A stretch of DNA of 64,000 bases from contig CAYHCF010000010.1 in assembly GCA_964355075.1 (NCBI GenBank), forward strand, positions 1-64,000, in the 5' to 3' direction. The notes under the pieces are model-generated. The model was not told the origin of the DNA, did not search any database, and worked only from the letters and a program-made list of their open reading frames with translations. Both the position numbers and the translations under genes were made by a program. The DNA comes from B1 sp964355075. Lineage in GTDB: Bacteria; Bacteroidota; Bacteroidia; UKL13-3. Shown one piece after another: positions 35,928 through 43,272 of the stretch. Each line of letters starts with the position of its first letter. Positions within the stretch are counted from its first letter, which is position 1.

Positions 35928-36938
35928 TAATGCCTTAAATTGCTCCATTTGTGAAGTGTTTCCCAATATAATAAGCTTCATCTCTTCTTTAAGCAGACAG
36001 TTAATATTTGGATTTACTTCATACGAACCATCCCCTTTTTTCAAACCAATAACATTTGCACCCGATTTTTTCCTGATATTCATCTCGGCAATGGTATTTC
36101 CATGAAGGTATTTACTTAATTCCTGAATTGAAAACTCTTCCAATTGAACATCAGCAACCCCCAATCCCGAAATAATATCTACAAATTCGTTCACATCAGG
36201 CCGCACAATTAAGGAAGCCATATGCGCTCCCCCGATTTTATCAGGCATGATCACATTGTTGGCTCCTGCCCTTTTTAATTTGCTAAACGAAGAATTATCT
36301 GATGCCCTCGTGATAATGGTTAGTTTAGCATTTAATCCTCTGGCTGTTAAAGCAACAAATACATTATCTGCATCATTTGGCAGCGTTGAAATGAGCCCTC
36401 TGGCCTTTAATATTCCTGCAGCCAGCAGTGATTCATCCTTTGTGGCATCTTCGTTTAAATAATAGAAATGTTCATCAGATAAAAAATTATCCAGCAATTC
36501 CTTTTTGCTCTCCAAAATAACATACTTAATTCTATGTTTTTTTAGCATCTCACAGGCCGCCTGTCCATTTCTTCCAAAACCACATACAATTACATGGTTT
36601 TCCAGTTCACTTATTTTCAATTTCATACGTTTATTTTTTAACTGTAAAAAGAAATTTCCTTCAACCAAAATCCTGCTGATTAAGGTAATCGCATAGGCAA
36701 AAATTCCCAAATTGCTTATAATCAATAAAATAGTAAAAACTCTTCCGGCTGAACTCAAAGGAAAGACTTCTCCATACCCTACTGTTGCTACGGTGGTAAT
36801 TGTCATGAAAAGCGAATCCAAAAAGGAGGCATTTTCAATGAACATATACCCCGTAACTCCAATACTAATTGGAATCATGATGAGGGCTATAGCAAAAGCC
36901 AGCTTTGAGCGTAAACCTAAACTATCCATTGAATGCAA
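35919..36938 (-). CDS. Two-helix potassium channel with RCK (TrkA-N/TrkA-C) domains
   Basis: The 339-residue protein has two membrane helices around a pore loop with the selectivity filter TVATVGYGEVFP. A Rossmann TrkA-N domain follows (HVIVCGFGRNGQAACEML, with GxGxxG), then a TrkA-C domain (GVADVQLEEFSIQELS). This is the MthK-like K+ channel layout, gated by ligands at the RCK domains. Convergent with queA, overlapping by nine bases. Confidence 0.9.
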   Translation of the reverse strand: MHSMDSLGLRSKLAFAIALIMIPISIGVTGYMFIENASFLDSLFMTITTVATVGYGEVFPLSSAGRVFTILLIISNLGIFAYAITLISRILVEGNFFLQLKNKRMKLKISELENHVIVCGFGRNGQAACEMLKKHRIKYVILESKKELLDNFLSDEHFYYLNEDATKDESLLAAGILKARGLISTLPNDADNVFVALTARGLNAKLTIITRASDNSSFSKLKRAGANNVIMPDKIGGAHMASLIVRPDVNEFVDIISGLGVADVQLEEFSIQELSKYLHGNTIAEMNIRKKSGANVIGLKKGDGSYEVNPNINCLLKEEMKLIILGNTSQMEQFKALLR

Positions 36939-37000
36939 GATAATACTTTTATGAATTTGGAAAAATGAATTATCACAATTTCAAAGAAAAATAAAAATAA

Positions 37001-37031
37001 TTTGGAAGTTGGCAATTTGTAATTAACTTTG
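37001..37031 (+). promoter_or_regulatory. Promoter of the perR-like/peroxiredoxin operon
   Basis: TTTG at 37001-37004 and TAACTTTG at 37024-37031 are separated by 19 bases, an exact Bacteroidota promoter. Transcription would begin near 37037. Confidence 0.75.
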
Positions 37032-37036
37032 TAGCG

Positions 37037-37060
37037 AATAATTATTAAATAAGAATTATT
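37037..37060 (+). promoter_or_regulatory. Possible Fur/PerR-type operator
   Basis: Right at the expected start of transcription is a perfect 10-bp palindrome AATAATTATT (37037-37046). Its arm AATAATT is repeated in inverted form at 37054-37060. AT-rich dyads of this type are bound by Fur/PerR regulators, so autoregulation is likely but inferred. Confidence 0.45.
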
Positions 37061-37070
37061 ATCGTTTAAG

Positions 37071-37508
37071 TTGAAACTCCCGCTTATAAAAATTCAAGAT
37101 GATTTCAGGCGCTTAGGTATTAAATCCACAATGCCCAGACTTGCTATCTACCAATCACTAATGAAATTCAAATATCATCCCAGTGCGGAGGAACTCTACT
37201 TGCAGATAATTAAAAATAATCCCGGAATTTCTCTGGCAACGGTTTATAAAACATTAGAAATGCTGGTGCTGAATAATCTGGCCTGTAAAGTAGTAAGTGC
37301 CGAAGATAAGGTTAGGTATGATGCAAGAATGGATCCGCATATTCATTTGTATTGTGAGAAATCAAATAAAATATTTGACCATGAGGATCCTGTACTTGAA
37401 AAATTAATATTAAATTATTTTCAGACGAATACAATACCTGATTTTGAAATAAAACAAATTCAATTAAATATAAACGGAGAATCCGTCTCCGGAAAAAACA
37501 AAAATTAA
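37071..37508 (+). CDS. Fur-family transcriptional regulator, PerR-like
   Basis: The 145-residue protein starts at TTG 37071. The winged-helix N-terminus fits the family (FRRLGIKSTMPRLAIYQSL, HPSAEELYLQI, ISLATVYKTLEMLVLNN). The metal-binding part has DPHIHLYCEKSNKIFDHED, but the usual second cysteine of the CxxC is replaced (CEKS) and the C-terminal CxxC pair is absent, so the structural zinc site is altered. Located 19 bases before a peroxiredoxin gene, it most likely controls peroxide defence. Confidence 0.85.
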   Translation: MKLPLIKIQDDFRRLGIKSTMPRLAIYQSLMKFKYHPSAEELYLQIIKNNPGISLATVYKTLEMLVLNNLACKVVSAEDKVRYDARMDPHIHLYCEKSNKIFDHEDPVLEKLILNYFQTNTIPDFEIKQIQLNINGESVSGKNKN

Positions 37509-37527
37509 ACAATTAATAAAAATCATT

Positions 37528-38172
37528 ATGACAATGTTAGTAGGAAAAAAAGCCCCGGTTTTTAGCGCAGATGCGGTAATAAATGGTGGGGAGTTTGAGG
37601 AAAATTTCTCCTTAAGTAAATTTATCGGTCACAAACATGTATTGTTCTTCTTTTATCCATTAGATTTTACATTCGTTTGTCCAACAGAAATTATTGCTTT
37701 TCAAGATCGTATCAAAGACTTTGAAGAGCGCAACGTTCAGGTTGTGGGCTGCTCTGTAGATAGTAAATTTTCGCATTGGGCCTGGCTAAACACACCAAAA
37801 AACAATGGAGGTATCAAGGGAGTGGCTTATCCTTTAGTTGCCGATATAAATAAAACGATTGCTGTAAATTTCGGTGTTCTTGCCGGTAAATATGAATATA
37901 ACAACCCTAACGAATTAATATGGATTGGCGATAATGGCGAGAATGCAGTTGCCTATCGTGGCCTATTCCTGATCGACAAACAAGGTATTGTTCGTCATCA
38001 GGTAGTTAATGATTTGCCTTTAGGCAGAAGCGTTGATGAAGCATTACGTATGATTGATGCCTTACAATTCCACGAGGAAAACGGCGAGGTTTGTCCTGCA
38101 AACTGGCAAAAAGGGAAAGAAGCCATGTTGGCTACTGCCGATGGTGTAGCAAAATACATGGGGTCACACTAA
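37528..38172 (+). CDS. Typical 2-Cys peroxiredoxin
   Basis: The 214-residue protein reduces peroxides. The peroxidatic cysteine is C51 in FTFVCPTEI and the resolving one is C189 in EVCPANW; GVLAGKYEY and PLGRSVDEALRMIDALQ are typical of the Prx1/AhpC group. The start may be ATG 37528 or the in-frame ATG six bases later. Same operon as the Fur-family regulator, followed by a terminator. Confidence 0.95.
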   Translation: MTMLVGKKAPVFSADAVINGGEFEENFSLSKFIGHKHVLFFFYPLDFTFVCPTEIIAFQDRIKDFEERNVQVVGCSVDSKFSHWAWLNTPKNNGGIKGVAYPLVADINKTIAVNFGVLAGKYEYNNPNELIWIGDNGENAVAYRGLFLIDKQGIVRHQVVNDLPLGRSVDEALRMIDALQFHEENGEVCPANWQKGKEAMLATADGVAKYMGSH

Positions 38173-38190
38173 ATAAATAAATGTTCAGAA

Positions 38191-38226
38191 AATCCCACTT
38201 GTGAATTCCACAGGTGGGATTTTTTC
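38191..38226 (+). terminator. Terminator after the peroxiredoxin gene
   Basis: A 13-bp stem (AATCCCACTTGTG / CACAGGTGGGATT with one G-T pair, loop AATTC) is followed by six T's, 18 bases after the stop codon. Confidence 0.9.
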
Positions 38227-38325
38227 TATTGAAATAACTTATTAAAAACAAATCGCTCAATTAAGTCGTTTTGTTTTATAATCAAGGGTTTGTTCTCAAG
38301 TAATTTTTTAATACATTCGGCATCC

Positions 38326-39621
38326 ATGGGAAAAGTGTTTAGTTTACTCGTTATTTTAGTTATTTGCAGCAACAGCAAGGCTCAAACGGATAGCATTTAT
38401 TCTATTCCCTTGACCCAATATGCCAAGGACGACCGGTTCGATAAATATCAACTCACCCTTGCTTTATTTTTCACACAGGGTGATACGATTTTAAGTATGG
38501 ATTTTGAAAATACCCGTAAAACAATTCCTATTTTAATTAAAAAACCCAAGGGTTATCTGGATTATGCCTACGGACATTTATTCTTTACAGGGTCCAAAAA
38601 TAATTTCATTCCGGGTTATATAACTGTTTTGGTCTGTAATCCTTTTCATAAACATCCTCACCTTTTTGTTGACTACAATCAGAATTTTGATTTCACCGAC
38701 GATCCAAGATTTACTTTGCCATATTTCGACGAACCCGGCTTAGAGATTGAACTGGCTAACGGAAAGATTCCGGAAGGAAAGATTAAAATCGTTTTAACAA
38801 GAAACAAACTTTTTGGACAAAAATATGAGTTCAAACAATACATGGATGAATATTATTCCATGGCTTATAAAGGGAGAAAGTTTGTGGGCATAGAATATAC
38901 ATACCGCGAGCAACGATATATTTCAAGGGTTGGTCATGTAAAACTAAAAGAAGAATCATTTCAGATTGCGCTGTACGATGCCAATTCAAATGGATTGTAT
39001 AATGACGAAAACATGGATAAAGTGGTATTCAACAATCCAAAAGATACCGTTCTGGATGCAACCAATCCTCTTAATTTTATTGTTTTAAGTAAAAATGGGG
39101 AAAAGAATTATTTTGAAAAAAATGGCAGATTATATCAAATTATAGAAGTAGATCCCGCCGGTTCTTTTATAAAAATAAAAACAAGCAATGATGATGTGCA
39201 ATTTGACAGGGTAAAAATTGGGAAGAAGGTTCCTAAAGTAAAATTTACACTGGCAAAAGGTCAAAAGTTCAAGCTTACCAAATTCAGGAGAAAAGAGGTT
39301 TATATTTATTTCGCAAATAAAACAAGCAAAAATTTCAGATCAGACACTTTGATTCTGCGCCAAATAGCAGACCTTGATACAAACCGTTTAAAAGTAATTT
39401 GTGTTTTGTATGTAAACAAAAGTTATGAATTAAGGATATTCGGAACAGATGCCAATCCAAACTATTTGCTTGCTTTTGGAGGAAAAGAACTAAGCAAAAA
39501 ATTAGGAATTAACAGTTTGCCACAAAGTTTATGGTTAGGTAAAAGGAGAAAGGTTAAAAAATATGGTTTGAGGCCTAATGAATTCCTGAGAAACTATCTT
39601 GCTGAAGAGACTAAAAAATAA
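38326..39621 (+). CDS. Secreted protein with a cysteine-free thioredoxin-like C-terminal domain
   Basis: ATG at 38326 begins a signal peptide (MGKVFSLLVILVICSNSKAQ); a TTG 36 bases before is possible. The 431-residue protein has a beta-rich N-terminal part of unknown type. From about residue 305 the order GKKVPKVKFTLAKGQKFKLT, FRRKEVYIYFANK, then LGINSLPQSLWLGKRRKVKKYG, follows the plan of AhpC/TlpA-type thioredoxin folds, including the cis-Pro position. The CxxC region is replaced by NKTSKNFRSD, so it cannot be a disulfide enzyme of the usual kind. Confidence 0.6.
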   Translation: MGKVFSLLVILVICSNSKAQTDSIYSIPLTQYAKDDRFDKYQLTLALFFTQGDTILSMDFENTRKTIPILIKKPKGYLDYAYGHLFFTGSKNNFIPGYITVLVCNPFHKHPHLFVDYNQNFDFTDDPRFTLPYFDEPGLEIELANGKIPEGKIKIVLTRNKLFGQKYEFKQYMDEYYSMAYKGRKFVGIEYTYREQRYISRVGHVKLKEESFQIALYDANSNGLYNDENMDKVVFNNPKDTVLDATNPLNFIVLSKNGEKNYFEKNGRLYQIIEVDPAGSFIKIKTSNDDVQFDRVKIGKKVPKVKFTLAKGQKFKLTKFRRKEVYIYFANKTSKNFRSDTLILRQIADLDTNRLKVICVLYVNKSYELRIFGTDANPNYLLAFGGKELSKKLGINSLPQSLWLGKRRKVKKYGLRPNEFLRNYLAEETKK

Positions 39622-39624
39622 TTA

Positions 39625-40380
39625 TTACCAGCTTCCTCCGGCTCCGCCGCCACCAAAACTTCCACCCCCAAAACCTCCAAAGCCTCCTCCACCAGATCCT
39701 CCACCGAAACCTCCTCCGCTAAATCCTCCGCCGCCGAAAGTTCCAATAAATGGACCACCCAGCAGCATCCCTCTGCCCATTCCACCTCCACCTTTTCCTT
39801 TAAATATCATAACCAAAATAATTATTACGATAATAAAAAATATGGATAATGGTGAAGGCGAACCTTTTTTTCTCCCATGTTTGGGAGCATCATTTATATA
39901 CTCTCCCGAAGCCGCCCTGATGATAATATCAGTAGCCTCACTTAATCCCTGATAATATTGCTGTGCTTTAAAATTTGGTTTGATATTCTCTTCAATGATC
40001 CGCTTGGATAAAGCATCTGTAACGGTACCTTCCATCCCATAACCATTCTGAATCCAAATTTTATGGTCATTGATGGCAATGTAAATCAGGAGTCCATTAT
40101 TTTTGCCTTTCGTTCCGATATGCCAGGATTCTGCCAGTCGCTGACTATAATCGAAGGCATCCTCCCCTTCTAAACTCCCTTCCATAACAATCGAAATTTG
40201 CGTGGAAGTTGAATCAAAATATTCAAGTAGTTTCGATTCTAATGACTGAACCTCTTCTGGTGATAAGGTATTCGTAAAATCATTAACGAGTTTAGGTGGA
40301 TTGGGTTGCTTGGGTAATTCTTTAGAAAAACTTACACAAACAAGCAAGGAAAAGAAAAAAAACAGTGATAGTTTACGCAT
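39625..40380 (-). CDS. TPM-domain protein with glycine-rich tail
   Basis: The protein has 251 residues from ATG 40380, a signal peptide, a TPM domain (about 30-160; VNDFTNTLSPEEVQSLESKL, ISIVMEGSLEG, GLLIYIAINDHKIWIQNGYG) and one membrane helix, then a tail of Gly with Phe and Ser (GGGFSGGGFGGG type) ending GGSW. It is like YgcG/Psb32 proteins, which are implicated in photosystem repair and membrane-protein turnover in other organisms; the role here is unknown. It overlaps the next TPM gene by 8 bases and belongs to the lemA operon. Confidence 0.87.
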   Translation of the reverse strand: MRKLSLFFFFSLLVCVSFSKELPKQPNPPKLVNDFTNTLSPEEVQSLESKLLEYFDSTSTQISIVMEGSLEGEDAFDYSQRLAESWHIGTKGKNNGLLIYIAINDHKIWIQNGYGMEGTVTDALSKRIIEENIKPNFKAQQYYQGLSEATDIIIRAASGEYINDAPKHGRKKGSPSPLSIFFIIVIIILVMIFKGKGGGGMGRGMLLGGPFIGTFGGGGFSGGGFGGGSGGGGFGGFGGGSFGGGGAGGSW

Positions 40381-40819
40381 CAGAATCCTTTCCAAAAGAT
40401 ATGTCATTACTCAATTCATTCGAATCAGTAATCTGATAAGGAAAATGCAACTTTAATTTCTCGCCAACTTTTCCGATAGCTTCGGTCAAACCTGTAGTAA
40501 ATTCTCCTTTTGAAAAATTTGACTGCATAATCTCCCTCGCTTCATTCCAGAACGAATCCTGAACCTTTTCGTGAATTCCTTTATCCCCTATAATCGCGAA
40601 TTTTTTATCATCGGTCGCCAAATAAATTAATACGCCGTTTTGTAAAGCAGTTGTGTGCATTTTCAATTCTGTAAATACCTCCAATGCTCTTTCAACCGGT
40701 TCTATTTTGCAACCTGGTTCAATATGAATTCGAATCTCTCCGGAAGTTTGTTTTTCGGCCAGCCGAATGGCTTCAATAATTTTGGATTGATCCGATTTTG
40801 AAAATAGTACTTTAGCCAT
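40373..40819 (-). CDS. TPM-domain protein (cytosolic-type)
   Basis: A 148-residue TPM domain protein without signal peptide. It has DQSKIIEAIRLAEKQTSGEIRIH and GVLIYLATDDKKFAIIGDKGIHEKV, matching the short TPM family. It sits between the lemA and the Gly-tailed TPM gene and overlaps the latter by 8 bases, so the two are translationally coupled. Confidence 0.87.
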   Translation of the reverse strand: MAKVLFSKSDQSKIIEAIRLAEKQTSGEIRIHIEPGCKIEPVERALEVFTELKMHTTALQNGVLIYLATDDKKFAIIGDKGIHEKVQDSFWNEAREIMQSNFSKGEFTTGLTEAIGKVGEKLKLHFPYQITDSNELSNDISFGKDSDA

Positions 40820-40835
40820 TTGAATTGTTGAGGTT

Positions 40836-40876
40836 TAAAAATGCAGGATGGAATAAATTACCAACCTGCATTTTTA
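40836..40876 (-). terminator. Hairpin between lemA and the TPM genes
   Basis: A perfect 12-bp inverted repeat (TAAAAATGCAGG / CCTGCATTTTTA, loop 17) lies three bases after the lemA stop and 17 bases before the TPM start. On the minus strand it ends in TTTTTA, so it may act as an attenuator or a partial terminator inside the operon. Confidence 0.65.
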
Positions 40877-40879
40877 TGA

Positions 40880-41470
40880 TTAAAATTTTACTTCAGGGGC
40901 TTTGTCAGAACCTGCTGTTGCTTCAAAATATCCTTTTTTATCAAACCCAAACATTCCCGCATATAAAACCTGAGGAACGCTGCGTATGTATGAATTATAA
41001 TCCTTTACCACTTCATTGAACTTCTGACGTTCAACGGTAATTCTATTTTCAGTGCCTTCCAGTTGAGATTGCAATTCTTTAAAATTTTCGGTGGCCTTTA
41101 ATTGAGGATATTGTTCGGCAACTACCATTAAACGACCCAAAGCCTGGCTTAAATTACCTTGTGATGCCTGGAACTTCTGAATCTGTTCAGGGCTTAAATT
41201 ACTTGCATCAATTTTCATCTGAGTTGCACTTGCCCGGGCATTGATCACATCGGTTAATGTTTTTTGCTCAAAATTAGCAACACCTTTAACCGTATTAACA
41301 AGATTTGGAATCAGATCTGAACGTCTCTGATAAACATTTTCTACCTGACCCCAGGCTGAACTGACAGTTTCCTGTTTGCTCACCATTTTATTGTAACTGC
41401 CACATCCGTTGAATGCCAGCAATAAAAGAGCTGCTACAACGGCCAAAAGAATAATTGTTCCTTTTTTCAT
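40880..41470 (-). CDS. lemA: LemA-family protein
   Basis: The 196-residue protein has an N-terminal membrane helix/lipobox-like segment (LLLLAFNGCG) and then a helical domain with the LemA text WGQVENVYQRRSDLIPNL and VVAEQYPQLKATENFKELQ. LemA proteins are membrane-anchored helical bundles of unknown role, often next to TPM genes, as here. Confidence 0.93.
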   Translation of the reverse strand: MKKGTIILLAVVAALLLLAFNGCGSYNKMVSKQETVSSAWGQVENVYQRRSDLIPNLVNTVKGVANFEQKTLTDVINARASATQMKIDASNLSPEQIQKFQASQGNLSQALGRLMVVAEQYPQLKATENFKELQSQLEGTENRITVERQKFNEVVKDYNSYIRSVPQVLYAGMFGFDKKGYFEATAGSDKAPEVKF

Positions 41471-41579
41471 ATTATTATTTATTAAATATCCGATGCAAGG
41501 TACAAATAATCATCCAAATTATTTTGTCAGTGACAAATTGTTCAATGCTTGACACAAAAAGCATTATTTTAGCCTAAAA

Positions 41580-41610
41580 TTGTCTTTTTAACATCTAAAA
41601 CTTAGGTTTG
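41580..41610 (+). promoter_or_regulatory. Promoter of the GT9 gene
   Basis: TTG (41580-41582), 20 bases, TAGGTTTG (41603-41610) matches the Bacteroidota promoter form; the leader would be about 50 bases. The gap is divergent with lemA. Confidence 0.55.
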
Positions 41611-41665
41611 CCTTAATCGTGGCAGGTTTTAGTTGAACCCAAAACAAGTGTAATTTAGTTAAACA

Positions 41666-42736
41666 ATGATTTATAAAGCTGATTGCCTTCATTTTAAAGG
41701 ACATATACCGTGCAAACCGCATAAACAAAATGGGTACCATTGCGAGGATTGTCCGGTCTATACGCCCGTTTCCAAACGCATTCTCATTATTAAATTAGGT
41801 GCTATCGGAGATGTTATAAGAACCACTCCATTGGTAGTAAAATTCAAGACGCTCTACCCCGATTGCAAAATAACCTGGCTTACTTGGACACCGGATATTT
41901 TACCCTCCACTCAAATTGATGAAATTTTAAAATGGGATCATAATTCATTGATGTATGTACAAAATGCCACCTGGGATATTGCCATTAACCTGGATAAAGA
42001 AAAAGAAGCAGGTGCCCTCTTAAAAATAATTGAGGCTGACGAAAAATATGGTTTCATTTTAAAAGACAATGAAATTCAACCCATCAACCTGTTGGCGCAG
42101 CATAAATTTGAAACAGGAATTTTTGATGATGTAAGTCAGTTGAATACGAAAAGCTACCTTCAGGAAATATTTGAAATTTGTGGTTTTGAACACAAGGGGG
42201 AACCCTATTTAATGGATAACCACAGTGAGAAAGGATACCACTGGAATTTACCTAAAAATAAAAAAATTATTGGAATGAATACCGGATGTGGAGGCCGTTG
42301 GACCACTCGCTTGTGGAGCATTGACAAGTGGGTTGAATTGGTAAGCTTGGTAAGAATACAACATCCTGATTCAGAAATATTATTATTGGGAGGTGAAGCC
42401 GAAGATTTGAGAAATAAAGAAATTCAGAAAAGATCCGGAGCAAACTATCTGGGCTATTTTAGCTTGTTTGAATTCATCAACCTTGTTGACCAATGTCACC
42501 TGATCATTACTCAAGTTACCATGGGCATGCACATCACCTTAGCTCTTGGCAAAAAGATCATTTTAATGAATAATATCTTTAATCCGCATGAATTTGATTT
42601 ATTCGGGAAAGGAGAAATTGTGATGCCGGATAAAACCTGTAAATGTTTTTACAGAGGGAGCTGTGTGGATGGAACCAGCTGCATGGAAGAGCTGCCACCT
42701 TCAAAAATTTCTGCAGCCATCGCGAGACACTACTAA
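41666..42736 (+). CDS. GT9-family glycosyltransferase with two four-cysteine clusters
   Basis: The 356-residue protein has the heptosyltransferase-type core (ILIIKLGAIGDVIRTTPLV at about residue 38, GMNTGCGGRWTTRLWSIDKW, LGGEAEDLRN, then TMGMHITLALGKKIILMNN). Unusually, it begins with C7, C16, C26 and C29 in a short N-terminal module, and ends with a second four-cysteine group (CKCFYRGSCVDGTSC). Both look like metal-binding modules. It probably transfers a sugar to an envelope glycan; donor and acceptor are unknown. Single gene. Confidence 0.83.
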   Translation: MIYKADCLHFKGHIPCKPHKQNGYHCEDCPVYTPVSKRILIIKLGAIGDVIRTTPLVVKFKTLYPDCKITWLTWTPDILPSTQIDEILKWDHNSLMYVQNATWDIAINLDKEKEAGALLKIIEADEKYGFILKDNEIQPINLLAQHKFETGIFDDVSQLNTKSYLQEIFEICGFEHKGEPYLMDNHSEKGYHWNLPKNKKIIGMNTGCGGRWTTRLWSIDKWVELVSLVRIQHPDSEILLLGGEAEDLRNKEIQKRSGANYLGYFSLFEFINLVDQCHLIITQVTMGMHITLALGKKIILMNNIFNPHEFDLFGKGEIVMPDKTCKCFYRGSCVDGTSCMEELPPSKISAAIARHY

Positions 42737-42789
42737 TACCGTGAAATAATAAAATATGGTTTTATGGAAACCTGAACCCATTGCCCTAT

Positions 42790-43242
42790 TTATAATAGTT
42801 GGGTACTGTGCTTTTTGGTATCCACTTTTTCTATAATTTTTTCGATTTTACCTTTTTCATTTATGACAAAAGTAGTGCGTAAAATTCCCATATACTTTCT
42901 CCCATACATACTTTTTTCACCCCAAACCCCATACGCTTCGGAAACAGAATGATCTTCATCAGCCAAAAGTGAAAACGGCAAATTATATTTTGCTATAAAC
43001 TTAATGTGAGCGGATCCCTTATCCGGGCTGACACCAAGAATTTCGTAGCCCTGCGCAATAAAACTATGGTAATTATCACGCAGATCACATGCTTCCGCAG
43101 TACATCCGGGCGTAGCATCTTTTGGATAAAAATACAATATCAGCTTTTTGCCCTTATAGTCGGCTAAAGAAATTTTCTTGCCATTTTCATTTGTAGCGAA
43201 AAATGCGGGAGCTTTATCTCCTTCTTTTAATATAATAGCCAT
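42790..43242 (-). CDS. bcp: Thioredoxin-dependent thiol peroxidase (BCP type)
   Basis: The 150-residue protein is an atypical peroxiredoxin. The peroxidatic cysteine is in ATPGCTAEACDLRDNY, with the second cysteine five residues later as in BCP. Also FATNENGKKISLADYKGKK, FYPKDATPGC and LLADEDHSVSEAYGVWG. It reduces hydroperoxides with thioredoxin. It follows the M23 peptidase gene on the same strand after 30 bases. Confidence 0.93.
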   Translation of the reverse strand: MAIILKEGDKAPAFFATNENGKKISLADYKGKKLILYFYPKDATPGCTAEACDLRDNYHSFIAQGYEILGVSPDKGSAHIKFIAKYNLPFSLLADEDHSVSEAYGVWGEKSMYGRKYMGILRTTFVINEKGKIEKIIEKVDTKKHSTQLL

Positions 43243-43272
43243 AGGTTTTATTTTAGGTTTTATAAATTGATT

